Assembly: GCA_016705955.1 (NCBI GenBank)
Contig: JADJKO010000006.1
Location: forward strand, 186,001-250,000
Source of the DNA: Flavobacteriales bacterium
GTDB taxonomy: Bacteria; Bacteroidota; Bacteroidia; Flavobacteriales_F; PHOS-HE28
DNA length: 64,000 bases
Direction of reading: 5' to 3'
This document shows, one piece after another, positions 1 to 8,442 of this stretch. The first letter of the stretch is position 1. Each line of letters begins with the position of its first letter. Below the pieces are notes generated by a model. That model had not been told where the DNA came from. It saw only the letters and a list, made by a program, of their open reading frames with translations, and made no database searches. The position numbers and the translations under genes were made by a program.

Positions 1-3000
1 GTTGCCCTTTGCATTGTCGGCCTGTTCGCAGCTTTATCGGCATTCAACCAAGAGGAAGGTGCCGTGCCGACCGAACGCTCCGGTAGCAGCGTACCGGCGG
101 GCAGCTTCACCAATTTCGAATCGGCCCATGTGAGCCCGATCACCATGACGCCCGATGGCACCAAGCTCCTCGCGGTGAATACCGCGAACAACAGTTTGGA
201 GGTCTTTACGATCAGCGCGAGTGGGATCCAACAATCGGCGTCGATCCCTGTGGGCTTGGATCCTGTTACGGTTCGTGCCCGCACCAACAACGAAGTATGG
301 GTGGTGTGCCAAGTGAGCGACGAGATCAGCATCGTGGACCTCACGTTGATGGCCACCATTCGAAGCGTGCCCACAGAGAACGAACCTGCTGATCTGGTAT
401 TCGCCGGTACACCGCAAAAGGCCTATGTGAGCTGTGCCGAACGCGAGAGTGTTCAGGTCTTCGACCCAGCGAATCTGGGTGCTGCACCGGTTGAAGTGCT
501 GTTGAAGGGTGAACAACCGCGTGCGCTTGCGGTGAGCCCCGATGGTAATACCGTCTATTGCGCATTCTTCGAGAGCGGGAACCGCACTACGGCCATCAGT
601 GGCAATAACTTCTTCTCCACCGAACACGTTCCCGGCAAGATCGGGATCTGTTCCACGCAAGGAGGATGTACGCTGATCCCCAACGACGTGACCAACCCGG
701 CAGGGCCTTACAGTGGAGCGATCCCGATCCGCAACGCGGGCTTGGCGTATAACCCGCCACTCAATCCAAGCAATCCGGCGTCCACTGAGACCAACACGAT
801 GATCGTGCGCAAGAACAACGCAGGCCAATGGCTGGATGACAACAACCAGGATTGGTCAGCCATTGTAAGTGGTGGTGCGGGTGTGCGCATGGCGGGATGG
901 GACATGCCGGACCGTGATGTGGCGATCATCGCCACATCCAACAACGCGGTCAGCTACAAGTCGACGCTCGGCAACATCCTCATGGCTATGAGTGTGCGGC
1001 CGGGGAGTGGTGAACTCTTCGTGGTCGGCACCGATGCCACCAACGAGATCCGCTTCGAGCCGAACCTGAAAGGGAAATTCCTGCGCGTGAATGTGTCGCG
1101 CTTCGCACCGCCTTCAGGCGCGGTCACCATCACCGACCTGAACCCGCAGATCAATTACACCACCCACACCTCCGTGCCAGCCGTGCGTAAGCAGGCCATT
1201 GGTGATCCACGTGCGATCGTCTGGCGTGCGGATGGAAGCAAAGCCTACGTTACCGGGATGGGTTCGAACAACCTGATCACGATCAACTCGACCGGTGCGC
1301 GCACAGTGCCGGATCCGATCGTTGTAGGCGAAGGCCCGACCGGGATCGTGATCGACGAAGCACGTCAACGCGCGTATGTGATCAACAAATTCGGCGCGAG
1401 CATTTCCACGATCGATCTCGCCACCGACAAGGAGACCGATCGCACGGGCTTCTTCGATCCAACTCCGCAAGTGATCAAGACGGGGCGAAAATTCCTTTAC
1501 GACACGCACCTTGGATCCGGTCACGGACATATCGCGTGCGGCTCCTGCCATGTGGATGGTCGTTGGGACCGATTGGGTTGGGATCTGGGTGATCCGTCCG
1601 GGGATATGATCAATGTGAGCGGTAAGAGCTTCCATCCGATGAAGGGTGTGAAGACCACCCAATTCCTGATCGATATCATCGGTCGCGGTCGCGGCAATTT
1701 GCATTGGCGTGGTGACAAGGGTAGTTTTCAGGATTTCGCCGGCGCCTTCCAGAACCTACAGGGCACGGATGCGCCCATGGATGTGGTGGGCATGCAGCAG
1801 ATGAGTGATTTCCTTGCGGCCTGCTGGTACGTGCCGAATCCGTACCGGGTATACAAGCCAAACTCGCAGTCGTCCATCTCGCGCATGAGCCCGGGTCGCG
1901 TGCGCGGAACCGGCACCACATTCCAGACCATTCCTCCTGCGGTGAATCTCTTCGTGGCGATCCAAGTGAACTGCGTACCCTGCCACAACGCACAAACAGG
2001 TCGCGGTGAACTTGCCGGCAACGGCAACGTCGCTGGCAATGCAGCCGGTGGAAGCGTACCGAATACACAGGGCTTCACCATGAACAGGAACATGTCGCCC
2101 GATCTGCGCAGCGCCTACCGGAAAACGGGTTTCTTCTACAACACCACCGAATGCACCAGTGGCTTCGGTCTCTTGTCGGAAGGCGTAATGGAAACCTGGT
2201 ACAACAACAGCGGTGTGGGCAATTACATGGGCGACTACGAACCAGAGATCCTCAGTTGGTCAGGTGGGATCGATCAAACGAATTGTAGTTCATGCTTCAA
2301 CACGACCAACTTCCCGTTCTCCACCACCACCGTGAATGATGTGCTGCCGGGTGTAGGAATGCGCCATACGCTGAACGGATCCATCGGCACCACCGCTGAA
2401 TTGAATGTGTTGAAGGATCTCGCGGATACCAGACCCACGGAGTATGCCATGGTGGTGAAGGGGATCTACGGAGGCGTCCAACGCGGTTTCTATTACCTCG
2501 GCACGAACAATTACCAACCCGACCAGAATGGGGCAGCGGCCGTGTCCCATACCACACTGGTGGCGGCAGCACAAGCAGGCGGTGCACCCTTGACGTGGAC
2601 CCTCGTGCATCCCACCACCAAGATCCGGCACGGCGTGGATCGTGATATGGACGGCATCTACGACTTTACCGATGGCGACAGTGAGCTAGCGCTGACGCTG
2701 TTCTTGGAAGGTGCGGTGAGTGGAACCGTGATGCGAAGCGACCTGAGGACAGCAGGGTTGATCCCGAGCACGGACCCGTATGGTATGGGAGCCACAGCGG
2801 ACCCGAACCTATTGGCGCGCAGCGGAACGGTCGCGCCAGTGGATTGGGTGATGGTGCAACTGCGCGATGGAACCACGCCGACCACGGTGGTTTCGGAAAT
2901 GGCAGCGATGGTGCTGGCGAACGGCAAGGTGGTGATGGCCAACGGCGAAGCACCGCTCTATTTCGCGAACGCTCCTCGCGCGCAGTACCGCATAGTGGCA

Positions 3001-3384
3001 TGGCATCGCAACCACTTGGCGGCGATGACCCAGGTATCCCAGCAATTCGGAACGGGTATTACAAGCACCAACTTCGGTGACCCGGCGCTAACGATGTACG
3101 GAACGGAGGCCCGGCACATCCTCGGCACGATCGCGGCCTTGTGGTCCGGGGACGTGGACGGCAACGGGATCCTGAAGTACACAGGGTCATTCAACGACCG
3201 TGATCCGATCCTGCTTCGGATCGGCGGATCCATCCCGACCGCAACAACGTACGGGTATTACGCGGAGGATGTGAACATGGACGGGGTCGTGAAGTATGTG
3301 GGTTCGAACAACGACCGTGATCCGATCCTTGCGAACATCGGAGGAAGCATACCGACGAATTCGCGGGATGAGCAACTGCCTTGA
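1..3384 (+). CDS. secreted beta-propeller / cytochrome c protein with dockerin-like tail (5' partial)
   Basis: The frame is open to base 1 and the first codons read like the end of a signal peptide (VALCIVGLFAALSAF), so the start lies upstream; the GTG at 64 is internal. The N-terminal part has YVTN/Lactonase-like propeller blades (AVSPDGNTVYCAF, IVIDEARQRAYVINKF). Two haem-binding CxxCH motifs follow, CGSCH at 1537-1551 and CVPCH at 1972-1986, as in dihaem cytochrome c peroxidase-like modules. The C-terminus (about 3150-3360) has two D-x-D/N-x-N/D-G calcium-loop repeats each followed by DRDPIL, resembling dockerin. It is probably an exported redox or surface protein; the substrate is unknown. 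Domains are seen, function is inferred. Confidence 0.8.
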   Translation, partial: VALCIVGLFAALSAFNQEEGAVPTERSGSSVPAGSFTNFESAHVSPITMTPDGTKLLAVNTANNSLEVFTISASGIQQSASIPVGLDPVTVRARTNNEVWVVCQVSDEISIVDLTLMATIRSVPTENEPADLVFAGTPQKAYVSCAERESVQVFDPANLGAAPVEVLLKGEQPRALAVSPDGNTVYCAFFESGNRTTAISGNNFFSTEHVPGKIGICSTQGGCTLIPNDVTNPAGPYSGAIPIRNAGLAYNPPLNPSNPASTETNTMIVRKNNAGQWLDDNNQDWSAIVSGGAGVRMAGWDMPDRDVAIIATSNNAVSYKSTLGNILMAMSVRPGSGELFVVGTDATNEIRFEPNLKGKFLRVNVSRFAPPSGAVTITDLNPQINYTTHTSVPAVRKQAIGDPRAIVWRADGSKAYVTGMGSNNLITINSTGARTVPDPIVVGEGPTGIVIDEARQRAYVINKFGASISTIDLATDKETDRTGFFDPTPQVIKTGRKFLYDTHLGSGHGHIACGSCHVDGRWDRLGWDLGDPSGDMINVSGKSFHPMKGVKTTQFLIDIIGRGRGNLHWRGDKGSFQDFAGAFQNLQGTDAPMDVVGMQQMSDFLAACWYVPNPYRVYKPNSQSSISRMSPGRVRGTGTTFQTIPPAVNLFVAIQVNCVPCHNAQTGRGELAGNGNVAGNAAGGSVPNTQGFTMNRNMSPDLRSAYRKTGFFYNTTECTSGFGLLSEGVMETWYNNSGVGNYMGDYEPEILSWSGGIDQTNCSSCFNTTNFPFSTTTVNDVLPGVGMRHTLNGSIGTTAELNVLKDLADTRPTEYAMVVKGIYGGVQRGFYYLGTNNYQPDQNGAAAVSHTTLVAAAQAGGAPLTWTLVHPTTKIRHGVDRDMDGIYDFTDGDSELALTLFLEGAVSGTVMRSDLRTAGLIPSTDPYGMGATADPNLLARSGTVAPVDWVMVQLRDGTTPTTVVSEMAAMVLANGKVVMANGEAPLYFANAPRAQYRIVAWHRNHLAAMTQVSQQFGTGITSTNFGDPALTMYGTEARHILGTIAALWSGDVDGNGILKYTGSFNDRDPILLRIGGSIPTATTYGYYAEDVNMDGVVKYVGSNNDRDPILANIGGSIPTNSRDEQLP

Positions 3385-3400
3385 GCAATTCCCATTGAAC

Positions 3401-3440
3401 AGAAGGCCGGACGCTGAGCGCTCCGGCCTTCTTCTTTTTC
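3401..3440. terminator. strong intrinsic terminator after the cytochrome gene
   Basis: The arms 3401-3411 and 3422-3432 are perfectly complementary (11 bp, AGAAGGCCGGA / TCCGGCCTTCT). The intervening bases can extend the stem with CGC/GCG around a TGA loop. The right arm runs into TCTTTTTC. It lies between convergent genes (stops at 3384 and 3454) and could serve both, although only the plus side has a good T tract. Confidence 0.85.
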
Positions 3441-3453
3441 GACCTGGATGTTG

Positions 3454-3925
3454 TTAGGTGGCCGCCGGTTTCTCGCGGAAGTACCTCAACGGAACGAACA
3501 ACATCCCGAAGCACTCGCCCTCGTGACGATCCAGATGCTTGTGGTGCATCTTATGTGCACGGCGGATCGCGCGGAAGTAGAAATTGTCCGTGTTCCGTAG
3601 CCACTTCGCGCGCTGGTGGATGAAGACATCGTGTACCAGGAAGTACGCCATACCATAGAGCGTGATACCCGCTCCGATCCAGATGCGGATATCAGAGATC
3701 CCGTGCTGAACGCCCACTGCGAAGAGTATGATCGCGGGCACGGCGAAGATCAGGAAGAAGGCATCGTTGCGCTCGAAGATGCTTCCGTGGTCCTTCTTGT
3801 AGGTGATCACGGTGCAACATCCATAGCAAATCGTGCATCACGAACTTGTGCGTGAACCAAGCCATGAACTCCATGAACAAGAAGGTCAGGAGGACCGTAC
3901 CGATGTTGATGAGCAGAGCCGTCAT
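3454..3925 (-). CDS. crtZ: beta-carotene hydroxylase, broken by a one-base frameshift
   Basis: CrtZ is a membrane di-iron enzyme that hydroxylates carotenoid rings. The N-terminal piece (ATG at 3923-3925) ends in MLHRDH and the downstream frame resumes with KKDHGSIFERND. Deleting the A at plus-strand 3801 restores one 156-codon protein with all four histidine boxes: HKFVMH, HRDHHKKDH, HDVFIH and HKMHHKH. The extra base falls in the codon of the second His of the HRDHH box. The start overlaps the idi stop (ATGA), so it is the last gene of the carotenoid operon. Either the hydroxylase is inactive or the base is a consensus error; the otherwise intact sequence favours an error or a very recent mutation. 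Confidence 0.85.
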
Positions 3926-4458
3926 CGCGTGCGAATGATTTCGAACTGATCCCAAGCGCGCCAGACACAGAGCGGAAACCAACTTGTGAAGACGGATGGA
4001 TCCCGTTCCAGTTCCATCCTCAGCAAATCGCGCGATACGTAGCGATGGTCAGCGACCTCTGCACTTGAAGGTTGCGGAGTGGTGTTGCACATGCCGATGA
4101 GCACGTGGTCGAGTTCATGTTCGCTCAAGCCCTCGGCCAGTTCGGCGCGATAGGTGAAGACGAGGACGGTGGTGAGTTCGCATTCGAATCCCATTTCCTC
4201 TTTCAGCCGCCGTTCCGCAGCTTGCTTGACCTTCTCGCCGGGTCGCGGATGTCCGCAGCACGTGTTGCTCCACAGTCCGGCCGAATGGTACTTCCCGGCC
4301 GCGCGTTGCTGGATGAGCAGATCTCCATTTGCATTGAAAACGAAAACGGAGAAGGCGCGGTGCAACAGACCCTCGCGGTGAGCGCTCATCTTTTCCATCG
4401 TGCCGAGCTCACGATCGTTCATGTCCACGAGAACCACTTGCTCTGCAACCACCGGCAT
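3922..4458 (-). CDS. idi: isopentenyl-diphosphate delta-isomerase
   Basis: It converts isopentenyl diphosphate to dimethylallyl diphosphate in the cytoplasm, feeding carotenoid synthesis. It is a type I (Nudix-fold) enzyme: NTCCGHPRPGE carries the catalytic Cys and metal-binding His, ERRLKEEMGF is the Nudix helix, and SEHELDHVLIG holds the second acidic cluster. The ATG at 4456-4458 follows the crtB stop by two bases and is preferred over an in-frame TTG six bases earlier. Its stop overlaps the crtZ start. Length (178 residues) is normal for the family. Confidence 0.93.
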   Translation of the reverse strand: MPVVAEQVVLVDMNDRELGTMEKMSAHREGLLHRAFSVFVFNANGDLLIQQRAAGKYHSAGLWSNTCCGHPRPGEKVKQAAERRLKEEMGFECELTTVLVFTYRAELAEGLSEHELDHVLIGMCNTTPQPSSAEVADHRYVSRDLLRMELERDPSVFTSWFPLCVWRAWDQFEIIRTR

Positions 4459-4460
4459 GA

Positions 4461-5303
4461 TCAAAGCAAATAGAGGTGATGCCGAACGTAACTACCCACC
4501 AACAATCCGATCTTACGTTGGTTGCGCACCCGGATGCGTTGGGAAAGGAGGTCCTGCGCGTCCGTGCATCGGATCTTCTCGAACAGGCTCCGGTAGTACA
4601 GGTACGCCAGATGCACGCCCAGTCGTGCCGATCGCGGAAGTTGCCCGATGCCAGTGAGCGCGTGGGCGAAGTCCTTCTCGATATCAACTTCGATACGACG
4701 CTTTTGATCGGGTGTCATCGTCGCCGGATCGGTGTCGGGGAAATAGGTCCGGCCGAGATCCACGTTGTCTTGTCCCAGGTCACGGAGGAAATTCACTTTC
4801 TGGAACGCCGCACCCAAACTCATGGCGTGCGGCTTCAGCCGCTCGTAGAGTGCGTCATCGCCTTGGCAGAATACGCGCAAGCACATCAAGCCAACGACCT
4901 CCGCGCTTCCGAGTATGTATTGCTGGAACGAACCAGTATCGTGCGCGGATCGCCGAAGGTCCATCGCCATGCTGTCCAGAAAGGTGTCCGATAGTTCGCG
5001 CTCGATGCCGTACGCGTGAAGGACTTGTTGGAAGCTGTGCAGGATCGGATTCAGGCTGATGCGGTCCGCGATGGCGTGATCCAGATCGGCGCGAAAACGC
5101 TCGAGCAATTCCTCCCGTTCGTGTTCATGAAAGGTGTCCACGATCTCATCGGCGAAACGCACGAAGCCATAGATCGCATGGATGGGATCACGAAGCTCCC
5201 GGTCCAAAACGCGGACACCGAGTGAGAACGAGGTGCTGAAGGCGCGCGTTGTCTTGCGGCTGGCTGCGAGGCACACCTCGTCATAGATGCTGCGGTTGTT
5301 CAT
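4461..5303 (-). CDS. crtB: 15-cis-phytoene synthase
   Basis: It condenses two geranylgeranyl diphosphates into phytoene, the first committed carotenoid step. Both aspartate-rich substrate/Mg-binding motifs are present: DEIVD at residues 52-56 and DLGQD at 175-179 (within RDLGQDNVDLGRTYFP). The 280-residue length is typical of squalene/phytoene synthases. Its ATG overlaps the crtI stop by four bases (5300-5303), and idi follows two bases after its own stop, so translational coupling is likely. Confidence 0.95.
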   Translation of the reverse strand: MNNRSIYDEVCLAASRKTTRAFSTSFSLGVRVLDRELRDPIHAIYGFVRFADEIVDTFHEHEREELLERFRADLDHAIADRISLNPILHSFQQVLHAYGIERELSDTFLDSMAMDLRRSAHDTGSFQQYILGSAEVVGLMCLRVFCQGDDALYERLKPHAMSLGAAFQKVNFLRDLGQDNVDLGRTYFPDTDPATMTPDQKRRIEVDIEKDFAHALTGIGQLPRSARLGVHLAYLYYRSLFEKIRCTDAQDLLSQRIRVRNQRKIGLLVGSYVRHHLYLL

Positions 5304-6772
5304 GCCCTATTGGTTTTGGTGATGTACCGGGCCACCACTTCGCCGGAGATCAGCGCGGGTGGTACACCCGGGCCCGGCACGGTGAGTTGCCCGGTGAAAA
5401 AGAGGTTGCTCACTTTCTTGCTGCGGATGCTCGGTCGTAGGATGGCGGTCTGGCGCAAGGTGTTGGCCAGGCCGTACGCGTTGCCCCGGAACGCATTCAT
5501 GTCACGCTCGAGGTCGTTGACGGAATAGCTGGTACGGTGCACCACATGCGGCCTGATCGCTTGGGAGGTCAAGTGTTCGAGGCGATCCATCACCAAGTCG
5601 TAGTAACGGTCGCGGGTGGCCTCATCGTCCCTCAGGCCCGGCGCCACCGGGATCAGGATCACCAGGTTCTCCATGCCCTCCGGTGCCGTGGATGGGTCGG
5701 TCCTGGTCGTGCATGAGGTATAGAAGAGCGGGTTCGTCGGCCACTGGGGATCCTTGTAGATCTCATGCGCGTGCTGTGCGAGGGCCTCATCGAAGAACAG
5801 CGTGTGATGCTCCAAGCCCTGGAGGCGCTTGTTCACACCGAGGAAGAACATCAGCACCGATGGGGCCATGGTACGACCGGACCAATAACGCTCACTATGC
5901 ACGCGGTATCGCGGTTCGAGAAGATGTTGTTCCACATGATGGTAGTCCGCGCCGCCCACCACCTGATTGCAGGCATGGGATCCCTTGTCCGTGTGTACAT
6001 GCGTGGCTCTTCCGTTCTTCACTTCTATCCGCTGCACGGTCTCGCCCGTCCTGATCGTTACACCTTCCGCTTCGGCAACTCGCCTCATCGCCTCCACCAC
6101 CTTCACCATTCCTCCCATCGGATACCATGTTCCCAGCGCCATGTCCGCGTGGTTCATCAAGCTGTACAAGGCCGGGGTGTCCTCGGGTGTGGCCCCTAGG
6201 AACAACACCGGGAATTCCATCAAGCTCACTAGATGCGGGTGTTTGAAGTGGCGCCGAACATGATCGCTGAATGATGAGAAGAGCTGCATGCGCAACAAGC
6301 CCTTCAAGACACGGAGGTCAGCGAACTCGAGAAGCGACAACCCCGGCTTGTGTACTAGATCCTGCATACCCACTTCGTACTTGAACCGGGCTTGCTTCAG
6401 AAAGCGATCGAGTTGCTTGCCACTTCCGGGCTCGATGGACTCGAACATCGCCCGAAGCCCGTCCATTGAGGCGGGCACCTTCATCACATCGCCGGGACCG
6501 AAATAGATGGAATACGAAGGGTCGAGGCGCTTCAGGTCATAGTGCTCGCTTGGATGGGTTCCGAAGTGTTCGAAGTACCGTTCGAACACATCCGGCATCC
6601 AGTACCAACTAGGTCCAAGATCGAAAGTGAAGCCGTCGGAACTGAACGCACGTGCGCGACCCCCGACCCGATCGTGCTTCTCCAATACCGTTACGCGATG
6701 GCCCGCGCGAGCCAAGTGTGTAGCGGCGGAAAGGCCGGCGAATCCTGCTCCTATGACCAGCGTCTCGTTCAT
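5300..6772 (-). CDS. crtI: phytoene desaturase
   Basis: It is a CrtI-type FAD-dependent desaturase that converts phytoene to lycopene or a related polyene. The N-terminus has the dinucleotide-binding GxGxxG motif (VIGAGFAGLSAA) followed by the EKHDRVGGRARAF stretch usual in CrtI. The C-terminus ends with FFTGQLTVPGPGVPPALISG-type FAD contacts. At 490 residues it is full length. The ATG overlaps the stop of the ECF sigma gene by four bases (6769-6772). No lycopene cyclase or ketolase gene lies beside it. Confidence 0.94.
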   Translation of the reverse strand: MNETLVIGAGFAGLSAATHLARAGHRVTVLEKHDRVGGRARAFSSDGFTFDLGPSWYWMPDVFERYFEHFGTHPSEHYDLKRLDPSYSIYFGPGDVMKVPASMDGLRAMFESIEPGSGKQLDRFLKQARFKYEVGMQDLVHKPGLSLLEFADLRVLKGLLRMQLFSSFSDHVRRHFKHPHLVSLMEFPVLFLGATPEDTPALYSLMNHADMALGTWYPMGGMVKVVEAMRRVAEAEGVTIRTGETVQRIEVKNGRATHVHTDKGSHACNQVVGGADYHHVEQHLLEPRYRVHSERYWSGRTMAPSVLMFFLGVNKRLQGLEHHTLFFDEALAQHAHEIYKDPQWPTNPLFYTSCTTRTDPSTAPEGMENLVILIPVAPGLRDDEATRDRYYDLVMDRLEHLTSQAIRPHVVHRTSYSVNDLERDMNAFRGNAYGLANTLRQTAILRPSIRSKKVSNLFFTGQLTVPGPGVPPALISGEVVARYITKTNRA

Positions 6773-7278
6773 GCGGCTGCACGTGTGCCGTGGAAGATAC
6801 TTCCGAGCCGCTTCCGTGCTTCGAAGATCCGGCTCTTCACGGTGCCGATGGGGATGTTCAAACTTTCGCTGATCTCGTTGTACTTGAATCCTGCGACGTT
6901 CATCTTGAACGGCTCGCGGAACAAGGCAGGAAGGCGGTCCACGGCATCGCTCATTTCGTTCGTCGCCAATTCACTCATCGGGTCGGGGAGCGTGCGCACA
7001 CGCATCACCGGCATTGCGGTGTGCTCGGCGTTGGACATCACCGTTCGACCGCGAACGGTTCGACGATACTCATTGATGAAGGTGTTCCGCACGATGGTCA
7101 ACATCCACGCCTTGAAGTTGGTGCCATCCCGGAAGCCATCCCTGTTCATAAGGGCCTTCAATATGCTTTCCTGCAGGAGGTCCCGTGCGGCCTCTCGATC
7201 GCGGGTGAGGCTAAGCGCAAAGTGCAGCGACGGCTTCTGAAGGGAAAGCAGAAGCTGGTTGAATTCGATGGTGGACAT
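6769..7278 (-). CDS. ECF RNA polymerase sigma factor of the carotenoid operon
   Basis: A 169-residue sigma-70 family ECF factor. Region 2 includes DLLQESILKAL and TNFKAWMLTIVRNTFINEYRR; region 4 includes FKYNEISESLNIPIGTVKSRIFEARKRL. The ATG at 7276-7278 is chosen over an in-frame TTG 30 bases upstream because that extension overlaps the promoter-like box at 7306-7313. It is the first gene of the sigma-crtI-crtB-idi-crtZ unit and probably drives it or a linked regulon. No anti-sigma gene is adjacent. Confidence 0.9.
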   Translation of the reverse strand: MSTIEFNQLLLSLQKPSLHFALSLTRDREAARDLLQESILKALMNRDGFRDGTNFKAWMLTIVRNTFINEYRRTVRGRTVMSNAEHTAMPVMRVRTLPDPMSELATNEMSDAVDRLPALFREPFKMNVAGFKYNEISESLNIPIGTVKSRIFEARKRLGSIFHGTRAAA

Positions 7279-7313
7279 GTCTAATGATATATCAATATAG
7301 TTAGACAAATGTA
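7279..7313 (-). promoter_or_regulatory. promoter-like box and inverted repeat ahead of the sigma–crt operon
   Basis: Read on the minus strand, 7313-7306 is TACATTTG, a perfect match to the Bacteroidota -7 consensus TAnnTTTG. Transcription would begin about 20 bases before the ATG. An imperfect inverted repeat (GTCTAA at 7279-7284, TTAGAC at 7301-7306) overlaps the box. The 7279-7390 stretch is strikingly AT-rich for this genome. No convincing -33 TTTG lies at the right spacing, as might be expected of an activator-dependent promoter. Regulation is inferred. Confidence 0.5.
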
Positions 7314-7458
7314 CAACTTGTTTACCGTTTCAGCTCATAATGTTCAACTAAATGATAGATATGATAGTCATTATTGCATTTCAACCGCAGACCTGACGAT
7401 GGAATAACCCGCGCCAGACCCCTTATGAACCAGTGGTTGACCTTGGAAGCGAGTGGCT

Positions 7459-8322
7459 CTAGTCCAACGTCGAGTTGAACGAGCGCAGGTCGACTAGCCG
7501 GGTAGCGAGTGGGATGCCTTGCACATCCGCGTTGCCGAAATAGTGGATGAGGGTCTTCGGGAACCGGCTGTGGAGTTTGCGCAAATAGTCCGGCGCCTCC
7601 TGGACGGAGTGCCCGTTGACGAAGCCGACTACCAATCGATCCGGCGCGCTGTGGTCCACGATCGCTTCAAGATCGGCGAACGGAACCGATTGACCCAGAT
7701 AAATGGAACGATGCCCGGCCTTACGAACGAGGTAGTGACCGAAGAGCAGGCCGAGCTCATGGTATTCGGACTCTGGCATGAAGAACAAATAGGTCGAGGC
7801 GTCCGCGCGTGGTGGTGCCGTCAACGAGTCGATGGCGGAGATCACCTTCTGCCGCACCAGGTTGCTGATGAAATGTTCCTGGCCGGGTTTTATCGCGTCG
7901 ATCTGCCACAGCACACCAACGCGCTGCATGAACGGTTGTATCACCTGTAGCATCGTTTCCCCGAACCCGAGGCGAAGGATGCAGTTGCCCATGATCCGCT
8001 CAAAGCGGTCCTCGTCCAATTCGGTCATGGCCAGGATCAGGTTCTCAACTTGATCGATCGGCCCGTTCTGGCTTTGTTCGAATGCCTGCACCTGTTCATG
8101 GATCTGCGTCTGGGTGAGTTTGGCGATCTTGGAGATCTTGACCCCGTGATTGTTCAATAGGGAAACATTCAGGAGCCTGCGTAGGTCCTCATCCGAATAC
8201 GATCGGATGTTGGTGTCCGACCGAGCCGGACTGAGCAGGGCGTAGCGCTTCTCCCAGATGCGAATGGTGTGCGCCTTCACCCGGCTCAGCTTCTCCAGAT
8301 CCTTGATCGAATAGTTCCCCAT
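7459..8322 (-). CDS. MerR-family regulator with C-terminal cobalamin-binding domain (CarH/LitR-like)
   Basis: A 287-residue protein. The MerR DNA-binding helix region (YSIKDLEKLSRVKAHTIRIW, then RSYSDEDLRRL) occupies residues 4-50. A helical region holds W139-x9-E149-H150 (LWQIDAIKPGQEH), the adenosyl-capping motif of CarH. E186-x-H188-x-x-G191 (EYHELG) matches the lower-ligand motif of B12-binding domains. The residue after W139 is Gln, where Thermus CarH has the light-reactive His132. The ATG at 8320-8322 was chosen because the MerR domain starts there. It lies 180 bases upstream of the sigma–crt operon on the same strand, so it probably controls carotenoid genes in response to light or B12. 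A vestigial B12 domain is the alternative. Confidence 0.85.
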   Translation of the reverse strand: MGNYSIKDLEKLSRVKAHTIRIWEKRYALLSPARSDTNIRSYSDEDLRRLLNVSLLNNHGVKISKIAKLTQTQIHEQVQAFEQSQNGPIDQVENLILAMTELDEDRFERIMGNCILRLGFGETMLQVIQPFMQRVGVLWQIDAIKPGQEHFISNLVRQKVISAIDSLTAPPRADASTYLFFMPESEYHELGLLFGHYLVRKAGHRSIYLGQSVPFADLEAIVDHSAPDRLVVGFVNGHSVQEAPDYLRKLHSRFPKTLIHYFGNADVQGIPLATRLVDLRSFNSTLD

Positions 8323-8442
8323 GTGGCAGTTCGCTCCCGACGAGAACAGATGAGTGCCCGTAATGTTCGATCGAAGATGCGAAAGATCGAACGATTGGAT
8401 GAGGGTCTCACCGATCCATACCATCCGAAAGCGCCCGTCCGG

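Noticed and set aside
34..828. Long minus-strand open frame opposite the cytochrome gene
   Set aside because: It is the shadow of the plus-strand gene: no start context, signal peptide or domain, and an Arg/His-rich composition typical of antisense frames.
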